This document shows, one piece after another, positions 17,291 to 25,985 of a stretch of DNA of 64,000 nt. A model generated the notes under the pieces. The model made no database searches. It was not told the DNA's origin and worked only from the letters and a program-made list of their open reading frames with translations. The position numbers and the translations under genes were made by a program. Source of the stretch: Arenimonas oryziterrae DSM 21050 = YC6267 (lineage in GTDB: Bacteria; Pseudomonadota; Gammaproteobacteria; Xanthomonadales; Xanthomonadaceae); the NCBI RefSeq assembly GCF_000420545.1, contig NZ_ATVD01000002.1, forward strand, positions 372,001-436,000, in the 5' to 3' direction. Each line of letters starts with the position of its first letter. Positions within the stretch are counted from its first letter, which is position 1.

Positions 17291-18016
17291 ATGGGCACCC
17301 AGCACAACATCCGCGTATTCCAGACCGCCGAACATGGCTGCGGCTATTGGCCGGAGCGGCTCGCGCGCGACCTGGTGCTGGATCCGTCCGACCCGTCCTT
17401 GCCGGCCCTGTATCCCAATGCCCTGTCCCTGGGATTTCGCCGCTCCGGCGGCCATGTCTATCGACCGCATTGCAATGCCTGCCGCGCCTGCATCGCCGTG
17501 CGCGTGCCGGTCCGCGAGTTCCGGCCCAGCCGTAGCCAGCGTCGTTGCCTGCAGCGCAATGCCGATCTGAGCGTGCGCGTGAGCCCGGCGCGGCGCACCG
17601 GCGAAATCTTCGACCTGTATCGCCGTTACGTGGACACCCGTCATGCCGGCGGCGGCATGGATGCGCCGATGCCGGTGGATTTCGACGGTTTCCTCGCCTG
17701 TGGCTGGAGTCCGACCGAGTTCGTGGAATTCCGTCTGGGCGAAGAACTGCTCGGCGTCGCCGTCACCGACGTGCTGCCGGACGCGCTCTCGGCCGTGTAC
17801 ACCTTCTACGCGCCGGAAGTCGCCGAACGCAGCCTGGGCACGTACGCGATCCTCATGCAGATCGCACGCGCGCAGCGCGAGGATCGCCAGCATCTGTACC
17901 TGGGTTTCTGGCTCGACCAGCATCCAAAGATGCACTACAAGCAGGGTTTCCGCCCGCTCGAATACCTCGACGGCCGCGACTGGAAGCCGCTGGCCGCCCC
18001 GCCACCCGCACGCTGA
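17291..18016 (+). CDS. bpt: aspartate/glutamate leucyltransferase Bpt (arginyltransferase-like)
   Basis: N-degron enzyme that transfers Leu from Leu-tRNA to N-terminal Asp or Glu, marking proteins for ClpS/ClpAP. The N-terminal domain has the conserved Cys cluster [13 protein letters not shown], and the C-terminal GNAT-like domain has HPGGGM-like [37 protein letters not shown] and [23 protein letters not shown] choose ATG 17291 ([12 protein letters not shown], 241 residues) since homologues start about ten residues before the FQT motif; an ATG at 17243 is directly next to the psd stop and would add 16 low-complexity residues. Confidence 0.92.
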   Translation: MGTQHNIRVFQTAEHGCGYWPERLARDLVLDPSDPSLPALYPNALSLGFRRSGGHVYRPHCNACRACIAVRVPVREFRPSRSQRRCLQRNADLSVRVSPARRTGEIFDLYRRYVDTRHAGGGMDAPMPVDFDGFLACGWSPTEFVEFRLGEELLGVAVTDVLPDALSAVYTFYAPEVAERSLGTYAILMQIARAQREDRQHLYLGFWLDQHPKMHYKQGFRPLEYLDGRDWKPLAAPPPAR

Positions 18017-18097
18017 ACGCGGGGCCGGCTATCGCGCTTGCGAAACTGCCATGCGGCCGTGCAACACTGACCGCATCCGAGTCGCACGGCCACCTGC

Positions 18098-19279
18098 ATG
18101 TCCCGATTCCGCGTTTTCACTGCCCTCGCCGTCCTCGCCCTCGCGCCGGCTTGCGCGCACCGGGCGACGACCATCGCCGACGCGCCGACGATTCGCGTCG
18201 CCACCTACAACACCTCGCTCTACGATGCGAAAGACGGCGGCGTGATCGCGCGACTGGAGACACAGGATGCGAAGGCGCGGCAGATCGCTGCGGTCATCCA
18301 GCACCAGCGTCCGGACATCCTGCTGCTCAATGAATTCGACTTCGACGCCGACGGGCGCGCCGCGGATATTTTCCGCCGCGACTATCTCGCGGTCGGACAG
18401 GCGGGCCAGGCGCCGATCTACTATCACTTCGTCTATCTCGCGCCGGTCAATACCGGCGAACCCTCGGGCATGGATCTCAATCACGACGGCACACCCGGCC
18501 GCGGCGGCGACGACGCCTACGGCTTCGGCCTGCACCCGGGGCAATACGGCATGCTGGTGCTGTCGCGATTCCCGATCGATGTGGGCTCGGTGCGCACGTT
18601 CCGGAATTTCCTGTGGAAGGACCTGCCGAACGCACGCCAACCGATCGATCCGAAAACCGGCAAGCCCTGGTACACGGCAGAAGAATGGCAGCGCCTGCGT
18701 CTGAGCTCGAAATCGCACTGGGACGTACCGATCGACACGCCGCTGGGCCGCCTGCATTTCCTGGTCGATCATCCGACGCCGCCGGTGTTCGACGGCCCGG
18801 AAGACCGCAACGGCGCGCGCAATCACGATGAAATCCGTCTGTGGTCCGAATACCTCAGCCCCGGCGCGAAACCCTGGCTCTGCGACGACCGCGGACAGTG
18901 CGGCGGCCTGCCCGAAGGCGAACGCTTCGTCATCGCCGGCGATCACAATGCCGATCCGGCCGACGGCGACGGCGTGCGCGGCGCGATCCAGCAATTGCTC
19001 GAACACCCACGTGTGCTGCGCTACACCACGCCGGCAAGCGAAGGGGCAGTGATCGCAGCGAACACCGTCGGCGGCGGCAATCTGAGCCAGCACGGCGCAC
19101 CGCAGCACGACACCGGCGATTTCGGTCCGAAAATCGGCAACCTGCGTCTGGACTATGTGCTGCCGTCGGTGGGATTCACCGTCGAGCGCAGCGGCGTGTT
19201 CTGGCCCAAACCGGGCGAGACCGGCGCCGACTGGATCGAGGCGACCGATCACCACATGGTCTGGGTCGATATCCGCTGA
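18098..19279 (+). CDS. exported endonuclease/exonuclease/phosphatase (EEP) family protein
   Basis: A 393-residue exported protein. An N-terminal signal (VFTALAVLALAPACA) has a Cys that could be a weak lipobox. The DNase I-like fold is shown by IRVATYNTSL, the catalytic Glu in LLLNEFDFDADG, VIAGDHNADPADG and the C-terminal TDHHMVWVDI (Asp-His pair). It carries a longer insert around GMDLNHDGTPGRGGDDAYGF. Substrate could be nucleic acid or a phosphoester; the sequence does not decide. It stands alone, convergent with the 89-residue gene. Confidence 0.85.
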   Translation: MSRFRVFTALAVLALAPACAHRATTIADAPTIRVATYNTSLYDAKDGGVIARLETQDAKARQIAAVIQHQRPDILLLNEFDFDADGRAADIFRRDYLAVGQAGQAPIYYHFVYLAPVNTGEPSGMDLNHDGTPGRGGDDAYGFGLHPGQYGMLVLSRFPIDVGSVRTFRNFLWKDLPNARQPIDPKTGKPWYTAEEWQRLRLSSKSHWDVPIDTPLGRLHFLVDHPTPPVFDGPEDRNGARNHDEIRLWSEYLSPGAKPWLCDDRGQCGGLPEGERFVIAGDHNADPADGDGVRGAIQQLLEHPRVLRYTTPASEGAVIAANTVGGGNLSQHGAPQHDTGDFGPKIGNLRLDYVLPSVGFTVERSGVFWPKPGETGADWIEATDHHMVWVDIR

Positions 19280-19303
19280 GTCGCGGGCGACGCGGCGAGC
19301 GGA

Positions 19304-19573
19304 TCAGGCGAAGCCGAAGCCGCCTTCGCCGTCGGTGATCGACACGATGAGACGGATCATCGCCGTCGGCACCATGAGTTCGAGTTCCACGTCCTTGCCG
19401 GCGCTGTTCTTGCTCGTGAGTTTCATCTCGCAGAACGCGCCGCCGGTGTCGACGCCCGTGCACTGGATATGCGTGCCGGCCGGTCCGTCCGACAGATAGG
19501 GTTTGATCGCCTCGCCCAGCGCTTCGAGCGCGCCGGAATGCAGGAATACCGCGTACGTTTCGTGTTCGCCCAT
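19304..19573 (-). CDS. small conserved-looking protein of unknown function
   Basis: An 89-residue soluble protein starting at ATG 19573 (MGEHETYAVFLHSG). I do not recognise a family. It has no signal or membrane segment, one Cys pair region (HIQCTGVDTGGAFCEMKL), and alternating hydrophobic residues suggesting a small alpha/beta fold. It begins 13 nt after the purT stop in the same direction and is probably cotranscribed with purT. The longer in-frame extension into purT (to 19657) has no homology-like features and is rejected. Confidence 0.7.
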   Translation of the reverse strand: MGEHETYAVFLHSGALEALGEAIKPYLSDGPAGTHIQCTGVDTGGAFCEMKLTSKNSAGKDVELELMVPTAMIRLIVSITDGEGGFGFA

Positions 19574-19586
19574 GGCCGGATATCCT

Positions 19587-20786
19587 TCAGCGCAAGCTGA
19601 CCTGGAGTGCCGCGGCGGCGCGCCGCGCCTTGGCGCGAGCCTGCTCGATATCCTCACCCAGCGCCAGTGTCACCGCCACGCGACGCTGCCCCTCGACGCG
19701 CGGCTTGCCGAACAGGCGCAGCGCGGTGTCGGGCTCAGCCAGCGCCGCGCCGACATCGTCGAACACCGGCACGCCGTGGCCATGCGCGAGCACGGCACAG
19801 GACGCCGCGGGGCCGTGCCGGCGGATCGCCGGAATCGGCAAGCCCAGAATGGCGCGCGCATGCAGCGCGAACTGCGAAAGATCCTGGCCGATCAGCGTCA
19901 CCAGGCCGGTGTCGTGCGGACGCGGAGACACTTCCGAAAACCAGACGTCGTCGCCCTTCACGAACAGCTCGACACCGAAGACGCCCTGGCCGCCGAGATC
20001 GCCGGTGACCTTGCGCGCGATGTCGCGCGCGCGCTCGATCGCGCGCTCGGACATCGGCTGCGGCATCCAGCTTTCGCGGTAGTCGCCGTCGATCTGCAGG
20101 TGACCGATCGGATCGCAGAAATCGGTACCGCCGGCGTGGCGCACGGTCAGCAAGGTGATTTCGTAGTCGAAATCGATGAAGCCTTCGACGATCGCACGCC
20201 CCTGACCGGCGCGACCGCCCTTCTGCGCGTAGTCCCAGGCGGCGTCGATCTGCGCGGCATCGCGCACCGTGCTCTGGCCTTTGCCCGAGGAACTCATGAC
20301 CGGCTTGACCACGCAGGGAATGCCGATCGCGGCGACCGCGGCGCGATATTCCTCGAGCGTATCGACGAATCGATACGGCGACGTCGGCAAGCCCAGGGTT
20401 TCCGCGGCGAGGCGGCGGATGCCTTCGCGATCCATGGTCAGGCGCGCGGCGCGCGCGGTCGGAATCACGCGCTGGCCGGCGTCGCGTTCGAGTTCGACCA
20501 GGGTCTGCGTGTGGATCGCCTCGATCTCGGGTACGACCAACTGCGGCTTTTCGTGTGCGATCAGGTCGCGCAACGCGGCCGGGTCGAGCATGTTCAGCGT
20601 GTGGCAACGGTGCGCGACCTGCATCGCCGGCGCATCGTCGTAACGGTCGGCGGCGATCACTTCGACGCCGAAGCGTTGCAGCTCGATCGCCACCTCCTTG
20701 CCCAGTTCGCCCGAACCCAGCAGCAGAACACGCGTCGCCGCGGCGGAAAGCGGCGTACCCAGTCGCACGGCGGAAGCGTCGGTCAT
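19587..20786 (-). CDS. purT: formate-dependent GAR transformylase PurT
   Basis: ATP-grasp enzyme using formate to make N-formyl-GAR in purine synthesis. The 399 residues show [35 protein letters not shown], the ATP-grasp [47 protein letters not shown] and the C-terminal [18 protein letters not shown] minus-strand -10 box TACAAT at 20817-20822 lies 31 nt before the start. It is divergent from the secreted protein at 20882. Confidence 0.97.
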   Translation of the reverse strand: MTDASAVRLGTPLSAAATRVLLLGSGELGKEVAIELQRFGVEVIAADRYDDAPAMQVAHRCHTLNMLDPAALRDLIAHEKPQLVVPEIEAIHTQTLVELERDAGQRVIPTARAARLTMDREGIRRLAAETLGLPTSPYRFVDTLEEYRAAVAAIGIPCVVKPVMSSSGKGQSTVRDAAQIDAAWDYAQKGGRAGQGRAIVEGFIDFDYEITLLTVRHAGGTDFCDPIGHLQIDGDYRESWMPQPMSERAIERARDIARKVTGDLGGQGVFGVELFVKGDDVWFSEVSPRPHDTGLVTLIGQDLSQFALHARAILGLPIPAIRRHGPAASCAVLAHGHGVPVFDDVGAALAEPDTALRLFGKPRVEGQRRVAVTLALGEDIEQARAKARRAAAALQVSLR

Positions 20787-20881
20787 GGCATCGAACTGGG
20801 AAGTGGAAAGCGCCGGATTGTAGCGGCTGGCGGTTCAAAGCGCCGCGCTTTTCTGGCATTCTCGGGCCTTCGCTTCCCGTG

Positions 20882-21787
20882 ATGCCGATGCGCGCGACGA
20901 CTGCCCTACTACTGCTGAGTTTGCTGGCTCCGGCCGCTTACGGCGTGAGCTGGAGCCAGGCCGAATACGCCGGAACGCTCACCGATCCCGATCTGGACGA
21001 AGTCAGCGGCCTGGCCGCGTCCCGGGCGCATCCGGGCCTGTACTGGGCCGTCAATGACAGCGGCAATCCCGCGCGCCTGGTCCTGCTCAAACCCGACGGC
21101 ACGCGTGTCGCCAGCTACAGCACCGTCGGCGCCGAAAACACCGACTGGGAAGACATTGACTCCTTCGAGCTCGACGGCAAGCGTTACCTGCTGGTCGCCG
21201 ACACCGGCGATAACGGCGGCATCCGCACCGACCTGAGCCTGCTGGTGTTCGAAGAGCCCCGGACGATCAAGGACGGCGGCGAGATGCCGCTGGCCTGGAA
21301 GATCGAATTCCGCTGGCCGGACGGCGCGCGCGACTGCGAAGCCAGCGCGGTCGACCCGGTCAACGGCGACGTGCTGCTGATCTCGAAAAAACGCGTGCCG
21401 CCGGAGCTCTTCCGCCTGCCGCTGCGACCGTCGACCGGCGTGCAGGTCGCGGAGAAAATCGCGACCCTGCCCGGCATCGCGCAACCATCCGAACAGGAAC
21501 TGGAGAAAAACCCGGTCTACGGGCGCTACCGATCGCAGATCAGCGGTGCCGACCTGAGCCCGAACGGTCGCGTTCTGGCGGTGATGAATTACCACTCGAT
21601 TTATTTCTACATCCGCGCTCCCGGCCAGAGCTGGCCTGCCGCGACGCAACGCCCGCCGAGCCAGTTGCGCTTTCCCTGGCTGCCACAGGCCGAGGCGATC
21701 GCCTTTTCCACCGACGGCAGCACCCTGCTGATCGGCAGCGAACAACGCCCAACGCCGCTGCTGCGTTTCCGGGTCGTCTCCAAGTAA
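20882..21787 (+). CDS. secreted beta-propeller-like protein of unknown function
   Basis: 301 residues with a signal peptide (TTALLLLSLLAPAAYG, cut before VSWSQAEYAG). The mature part has repeated D/G-rich turns, such as WAVNDSGNPARLVLLKPDG, NTDWEDIDSFELDGKRYLLVADTGDN and AIAFSTDGSTLLIGSE, suggesting a propeller with acidic, possibly metal-binding, loops. It reminds me of phytase-like or SMP-30-like periplasmic propellers, without a clear match. The start may be ATG 20882 or 20888. Single gene, divergent from purT. Confidence 0.7.
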   Translation: MPMRATTALLLLSLLAPAAYGVSWSQAEYAGTLTDPDLDEVSGLAASRAHPGLYWAVNDSGNPARLVLLKPDGTRVASYSTVGAENTDWEDIDSFELDGKRYLLVADTGDNGGIRTDLSLLVFEEPRTIKDGGEMPLAWKIEFRWPDGARDCEASAVDPVNGDVLLISKKRVPPELFRLPLRPSTGVQVAEKIATLPGIAQPSEQELEKNPVYGRYRSQISGADLSPNGRVLAVMNYHSIYFYIRAPGQSWPAATQRPPSQLRFPWLPQAEAIAFSTDGSTLLIGSEQRPTPLLRFRVVSK

Positions 21788-21844
21788 TTGATTTCGTTGG
21801 ATGTGCGAGCTTCCGCCGGCCGCGGAGGGGTGACTTTCGGCCTC

Positions 21845-21892
21845 TTGAATTTGTGATATCACATTGATATCGTTCTCCCGCACCTCAGGAGA
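21845..21892 (+). promoter_or_regulatory. promoter of the SPFH operon with two GATATC boxes in the spacer
   Basis: A -35-like TTGAAT at 21845-21850 and -10-like TATCGT at 21868-21873 are 17 nt apart. The spacer contains the 10-bp palindrome GTGATATCAC (21853-21862) and a second TGATATC (21865-21871); the GATATC centres are 11 bp apart. The shine-dalgarno AGGAGA at 21887-21892 precedes the ATG at 21899. Tandem sites at 11 bp are what Arc-type ribbon-helix-helix dimers bind, and such a protein is encoded two genes downstream start-to-start. The regulatory link is inference. Confidence 0.6.
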
Positions 21893-21898
21893 ATACCC

Positions 21899-22762
21899 AT
21901 GAAAGAATCCGATATCAGCTCGTTCCCCGGCATCCCGTTCCTGCTTGTCCATCTGGCCGCCTTTCTCGGCGTCGCCTGGCTGGGCATCTCCGGCGTCGCC
22001 GACCAGAACGTCGTCCCGGTGGTCGTCGCGCTGATCGCGGGCCTGTGCCTGGTCGTGATGCTGGGTGGCTACTACATGGTCGAGCCCAACCAGGCCGCCG
22101 TGCTGAGCCTGTTCGGCAAGTACATCGGCACCAGCAAGGACCAGGGCCTGCGCTGGAACAACCCGTTCTACAACGCGAAGAAGATCTCGCTGCGCACGCG
22201 CAATTTCGAAAGCAGCAAGCTCAAGGTCAACGACCTAGAAGGCAGCCCGATTGAAATCGCGTCGGTGGTGGTCTGGCAGGTCGTGGATTCGGCCGAGGCG
22301 GTCTACAACGTCGACGACTACGAAAGCTTTGTGCACATCCAGTCGGAAGCGGCGTTGCGCGCGATGGCGATCAACTATCCGTACGACCAGCACGAGGAAG
22401 GCAAAATCTCCCTGCGCAGTCACGCCGCGGAAATCTCCAAGCACCTGACCGAGGAAATCCAGGATCGCCTGGCCCAGGCCGGCGTCCGCGTCATGGAAGC
22501 GCGCATCAGCCACCTCGCCTACGCGCCGGAAATCGCCCAGGCGATGCTGCAGCGCCAGCAAGCCAGCGCGATCATCGCCGCCCGTACGCGCATCGTCGAA
22601 GGCGCGGTGAGCATGGTCGAGATGGCGCTGAGCGAACTGTCCAAGCGCAACGTGGTCGACCTCGACCCCGAGCGCCGCGCGGCGATGGTAAGCAATCTGC
22701 TGGTCGTGCTCTGCGGCGAACGCGGCACGCAGCCGATCGTCAACACCGGCTCGATTTACTGA
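21899..22762 (+). CDS. SPFH-domain (stomatin/prohibitin-like) membrane protein
   Basis: 287 residues with two N-terminal hydrophobic segments (near 10-35 and 40-60) and an SPFH domain starting at [17 protein letters not shown], through [26 protein letters not shown]. The C-terminal half ([38 protein letters not shown]) is the helical region that oligomerises. Likely a membrane-microdomain scaffold that may regulate proteases. It heads an operon with an RHH protein (6-nt gap), DUF4177, a CPBP protease and a PH-like protein. The SPFH/RHH/DUF4177 trio reappears in other proteobacteria as I recall. Confidence 0.93.
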   Translation: MKESDISSFPGIPFLLVHLAAFLGVAWLGISGVADQNVVPVVVALIAGLCLVVMLGGYYMVEPNQAAVLSLFGKYIGTSKDQGLRWNNPFYNAKKISLRTRNFESSKLKVNDLEGSPIEIASVVVWQVVDSAEAVYNVDDYESFVHIQSEAALRAMAINYPYDQHEEGKISLRSHAAEISKHLTEEIQDRLAQAGVRVMEARISHLAYAPEIAQAMLQRQQASAIIAARTRIVEGAVSMVEMALSELSKRNVVDLDPERRAAMVSNLLVVLCGERGTQPIVNTGSIY

Positions 22763-22768
22763 TCCGGC

Positions 22769-22954
22769 GTGGCTGAGAAAAAAGCCTATCCGCTGCGCAT
22801 CAATGCCCAGGTGCTGGACGCCGTCCAGCGCTGGGCCGACGACGAACTGCGTTCGCTGAACGCGCAGATCGAATACGTGCTGCGCGAAGCCTTGCGCAAG
22901 AGCGGGCGTCTCAAGACGCCCGGTACCGACGACAACGAGGACACATTGAAATGA
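22769..22954 (+). CDS. Arc/MetJ-type ribbon-helix-helix DNA-binding protein
   Basis: A 61-residue protein with GTG start, 6 nt after the SPFH stop. It shows the full RHH fold: beta strand AYPLRINAQ, helix A VLDAVQRWADDELR and helix B SLNAQIEYVLREALRKSG, matching Arc-like antitoxin/regulator proteins with the RSLNAQIE turn. There is no toxin next to it, and the gene overlaps DUF4177 by 4 nt, so a role as an autoregulator of the SPFH operon is more likely than an antitoxin. The strand residues would contact the GATATC boxes before the operon. Confidence 0.85.
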   Translation: MAEKKAYPLRINAQVLDAVQRWADDELRSLNAQIEYVLREALRKSGRLKTPGTDDNEDTLK

Positions 22955-23142
22955 GCGCCCACAGCCGCTGGCAATATCTGGTCCTGGACCTGCGCATGAA
23001 GCTGTTCGACAGCCAGGCTACGCAGCTACAGCGCGTGCAGGACGAACTCAACCGTCTCGGCCTGCAGGGCTGGGAGCTGGTATCACTGATTCCGATGCCC
23101 GGTGCGTTCGTGCAGCGCGCGACGTTCAAACGGGCGGGTTGA
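22951..23142 (+). CDS. DUF4177-family small protein
   Basis: 63 residues, starting at an ATG that overlaps the RHH stop. The pattern WQYLVLDLR, then LQRVQDELNRLGLQGWELVSLIPMPGAFVQRATFKR matches DUF4177, whose hallmark is LNxLGxxGWELVxxxP. Function unknown; the fold is a small alpha/beta domain. It lies between the RHH gene and the CPBP protease gene. Confidence 0.85.
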   Translation: MSAHSRWQYLVLDLRMKLFDSQATQLQRVQDELNRLGLQGWELVSLIPMPGAFVQRATFKRAG

Positions 23143-23150
23143 GTCCGGAC

Positions 23151-23948
23151 ATGGACACCGTCGTTCGCGAGCCTGTCTCGGTTGCCTTGCGCGAGGATTT
23201 GAAACTCGCGGGCGTGTTCGCGGTGGCGGCCGCGCTCGCGACGATGGCGGTACTGCCTTACGCCCTTGCGCTGATGCCGGAGGTCCGCGCGAAACTGCCG
23301 GTGTCAATGCCGGTACTGATGCTGCTGCAAGGATTGCAGGGCGGTCTGTTGCTCGGTCTGATGGCGATCGCCGGTCTGTGCATGGGTCACCGCGTCGGAC
23401 TCGATGCGCCTTGGCTGCGCGCGCTGGTGATGCGGCGCGAACTTCCGCAGGTCGCCTGGATAACGGCCGTCATGGCGGGCATCGCTAGCGCGCTTGCGAT
23501 CCTGGGCTTGCTCGCCGTGATCGATCCCTGGTTGCCGACGGCGCTCGCCGCTCATGGCGCGCCGCCCGCGCCGGGTGCTGGACTCGGTCTCCTGGCTTCG
23601 TTCTATGGAGCGATCGGCGAGGAACTGCAATTGCGGCTGTTCCTGATGACGTTCCTCGTGTGGATCGTCGCCAAATGGCGTGCCGCTGCGCCGAGTGCGC
23701 TGGCCTACTGGATCGCGATCGTTGTTGCCGCCCTGCTCTTCGGCGCCGGCCATCTACCGGCGGCCAGTCACGTCTGGCCGCTGACCGGACTGGTGATCGC
23801 ACGCGTGATCCTCGCCAATGCGCTCGCCGGGGTCGTGTTCGGCTGGCTGTACTGGCGCAAAGGCCTGGAAGCCGCGATGCTGGCGCACTTTTCCGCCGAT
23901 ATCGTGCTGCATGTCGCCGCCCCGTTGTGGCTCGGAGCCCTCGCATGA
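23151..23948 (+). CDS. CPBP-family intramembrane metalloprotease
   Basis: About 265 residues with some seven hydrophobic segments. The three CPBP (Abi/Rce1) motifs are present: GEELQLRLFL (EExxxR-like), FGAGHLPA (FxxxH) and LAHFSADIVLH (HxxxD-like His). Family members are putative intramembrane glutamic/metallo proteases. I choose ATG 23151; an in-frame TTG at 23139, overlapping the DUF4177 stop, is the alternative. It overlaps the next gene in ATGA. Placement after an SPFH protein fits a membrane-protein quality-control module. Confidence 0.85.
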   Translation: MDTVVREPVSVALREDLKLAGVFAVAAALATMAVLPYALALMPEVRAKLPVSMPVLMLLQGLQGGLLLGLMAIAGLCMGHRVGLDAPWLRALVMRRELPQVAWITAVMAGIASALAILGLLAVIDPWLPTALAAHGAPPAPGAGLGLLASFYGAIGEELQLRLFLMTFLVWIVAKWRAAAPSALAYWIAIVVAALLFGAGHLPAASHVWPLTGLVIARVILANALAGVVFGWLYWRKGLEAAMLAHFSADIVLHVAAPLWLGALA

Positions 23949-24475
23949 GCGCGCAGGATTTCGAGATGGTGCCGCCCAGAAAATTCGCGAGCCTCTTCCC
24001 GGTGTTCATCGGTCTCGTGTTGCCGATGATGGTGTTCGTGCCGATGCTGTTGGCGACGCAAGGCAAGCCGGAAATATGGACGATCGCCCCCTTCCTGCTG
24101 GTTTTCCCCGTGGTCTCCGGCGTGCTGGCCTGGTCGATGCATCGCCGGACACTGCAGCTCGAGGAAGGCAAGTTGCTCGTGCGCCGCTTCCCCTGGCCGC
24201 GACGCATCGCGACCGCCGAGATGGACCTCGAACAGGCCGCGATTCTCAATCTCGACGAACATCGCGAGCTGCAGCCTGTCTTCAAGATCGCCGGCACCCG
24301 CCTGCCCGGCTATCACTCGGGCCTGTTCCGCCTGCGCGACCGCCGCCGCGCCACCGTGCTGCTGACCGACTGGCAGCGCGTGCTGGTGCTGCCGCTGCGC
24401 AACGGCCGCGTGCTCCTGCTCAGTCCGCAGCGCCCGGATGCCCTGCTCGCCGCCCTGCGCCGCACGAACGGGTGA
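23945..24475 (+). CDS. membrane protein with a bacterial PH-like domain, last gene of the SPFH operon
   Basis: 176 residues. Two hydrophobic helices (LFPVFIGLVLPMMVFVPML and IAPFLLVFPVVSGVLAW) are followed by a soluble part that reads like a bacterial PH domain: LEEGKLLVRRFPWPRRIATAEMD, GLFRLRDRRRATVLLTDWQRVLVLPLRNGRVLLLSPQRPDALLAAL. Function unknown. The start overlaps the CPBP stop by 4 nt and the gene ends 31 nt before the VanY-like gene. Confidence 0.75.
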   Translation: MSAQDFEMVPPRKFASLFPVFIGLVLPMMVFVPMLLATQGKPEIWTIAPFLLVFPVVSGVLAWSMHRRTLQLEEGKLLVRRFPWPRRIATAEMDLEQAAILNLDEHRELQPVFKIAGTRLPGYHSGLFRLRDRRRATVLLTDWQRVLVLPLRNGRVLLLSPQRPDALLAALRRTNG

Positions 24476-24506
24476 CATCGGCGGACGCGGAAGCTAGTCT
24501 GCGGCC

Positions 24507-25289
24507 ATGCATCCCGACGACTGGCGACTGATCAACGGCGACTTCCTGGAAGCGATTCCCGCGACGCTCGCACGTGCGCGCGGCAACGCGACGGCGCGTG
24601 CGCTGGCGCAGAACCCGTGGCTGATCCGGCGCAAGAGCGACGGCCGCTATCTCGCAGTGCGCCGCGGCGACGTGCTGCGGGAGCTGCAACGCGGCGCACT
24701 GACGCCCGAATTGCGCGACGACGTCGCACAGTTGCCAGGCATCGACCTCGCCGGCGAAGCACCGCGCCCGCTGACAGGCCTGCTCGATCGCCTCCATGCC
24801 CTCGGACTCGACGAAGAGGCCTACGGCGAACGCACGGGCCTGCCTCTGGTCGCCGAGCCCGGCACGCTCGCGCATGCCGGTCGCGACCGCTACCGGCGAC
24901 CGCTGTGGTTGCGACACGCGGTGGCGCAGGCCTGGCGAGCGATGCGCGTCGCCGCCTTGCGCGACGGCGTGGTGCTGGAGGCGATCTCGGGCTACCGCAG
25001 CCACGACTACCAACTGGGCATTTTCCGTCGCAAGCTTGCGCGCGGACAAACGGTCGACGACATCCTGGCCGTCAATGCGGCGCCCGGCTTTTCCGAACAC
25101 CACAGCGGCTGCGCACTCGACATCGGCACCCCCGGCGAACCGCCCGCCGAAGAATCCTTCGAACGCACACCCGCCTTCGCTTGGCTGCAAACGCACGCCG
25201 CCGACTTCGGCTTCGCGATGAGCTATCCCCGCGGCAACCCGCACGGCATCGTGTACGAACCCTGGCACTGGTTTCACGCGCTGTCTTAA
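24507..25289 (+). CDS. VanY-type (M15) D-alanyl-D-alanine carboxypeptidase
   Basis: A 260-residue protein. The catalytic C-terminal domain has EAISGYRSHDYQLGIF, the zinc ligands H and D in SEHHSGCALDIG, and EPWHWFH, together the VanY/M15B zinc site. The N-terminal 120 residues are an extra alpha-rich region (LINGDFLEAIPATLARARG and so on) without a recognisable signal peptide, which is odd for a peptidoglycan hydrolase; the export route or an intracellular role is unclear. A structured repeat begins 20 nt after its stop. Confidence 0.88.
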   Translation: MHPDDWRLINGDFLEAIPATLARARGNATARALAQNPWLIRRKSDGRYLAVRRGDVLRELQRGALTPELRDDVAQLPGIDLAGEAPRPLTGLLDRLHALGLDEEAYGERTGLPLVAEPGTLAHAGRDRYRRPLWLRHAVAQAWRAMRVAALRDGVVLEAISGYRSHDYQLGIFRRKLARGQTVDDILAVNAAPGFSEHHSGCALDIGTPGEPPAEESFERTPAFAWLQTHAADFGFAMSYPRGNPHGIVYEPWHWFHALS

Positions 25290-25309
25290 TGCACTTGCCG
25301 CACATCGGA

Positions 25310-25393
25310 GACCGTCGCGAAGGGAGCCCTTGCGCCCGCCATTCAAGTCGCCGCACGTTACCGGCTTGGTTGAATGGCGGACGCAAGGGCTCC
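25310..25393 (+). repeat. structured repeat element, copy 1 (conserved box and loop, variable arms)
   Basis: GACCGTCGCGA at 25310-25320, 2 nt, then a 24-nt arm (25323-25346), a 23-nt loop (25347-25369, starting GTCGCCGCACG and ending CCGGCTTGG) and the complementary arm (25370-25393) with a single mismatch. The box and loop recur exactly, in reverse orientation, at 25986-26068, with the same 26-nt box-to-loop spacing, while the arm sequences differ. It lies 20 nt after the VanY-like stop, in the same direction as that gene. No T-tract follows. Confidence 0.8.
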
Positions 25394-25461
25394 AGACAAT
25401 CCGCAGCAAATCAGCAAAGGATCAACGCAAGCGAGCCGAGTGGGATGATAGGCTCGTATCC

Positions 25462-25920
25462 ATGTATCCCTTTTCTCCAAAATCTGCAAAAGAATTGCTG
25501 CCGGGACAGTTCTGGGCGATTCCGCTGGCGGATGGATCTTTCGCCTGTGGTCGAGTCTTGCAGCTCAACGCATCGGAAATTCCGGTAAAGACGCGCGCCT
25601 TTTTTGGCGGACTTCACCAATGGCGCGGAACATCACCGCCCACATCCCTTGATATCGCCGAGAGCCCACTGACGGATTTTGGCGTCATGCATATCAAGTC
25701 CATCGTGGACGTCGGCGGCAGAGTCCTCGGAGAAGCTTCTTTAAGCAGCGTGCTTCCACTGAATCTTTCCGCAAAAGGCGGCCACGGGACAATGCTCCTA
25801 AACGGAGCGGACGCCATTCGTATTGCTCTGCCCTCCGAATGGGGGCAGCACCCCGTGCTGAGCTTCTGGAGTAGTGACTTCATCAAGCAATTGGCCGAGC
25901 TCAAGCAGCCCGCCGTTTGA
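25462..25920 (+). CDS. Imm26-like immunity protein, orphan
   Basis: 152 residues from ATG 25462 (MYPFSPKSAKELL). The start GQFWAIPLADGSFACGRVLQLN resembles Imm26 immunity proteins of polymorphic toxin systems (G-D/Q-x-F-x-I-P-L-x-D-G-x-x-x-x-G-R-V-L). No toxin, Rhs or secretion gene is nearby. The gene is visibly less GC-rich, with codons such as TTT, AAA and ATT, than its neighbours, suggesting transfer. It is flanked by inverted copies of the structured repeat. I am fairly sure of the coding status, less of the family. Confidence 0.6.
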   Translation: MYPFSPKSAKELLPGQFWAIPLADGSFACGRVLQLNASEIPVKTRAFFGGLHQWRGTSPPTSLDIAESPLTDFGVMHIKSIVDVGGRVLGEASLSSVLPLNLSAKGGHGTMLLNGADAIRIALPSEWGQHPVLSFWSSDFIKQLAELKQPAV

Positions 25921-25985
25921 CCAGTCGCTCCAGAGGACCGTCAGGAACACGCAGCACTCCTCGTTGATTTTCTGGGGCAGATCGA

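Noticed and set aside
22769..23142. A toxin-antitoxin pair (RHH plus small protein)
   Set aside because: The partner matches DUF4177 with no toxin features, and both genes are coupled within a longer SPFH operon.
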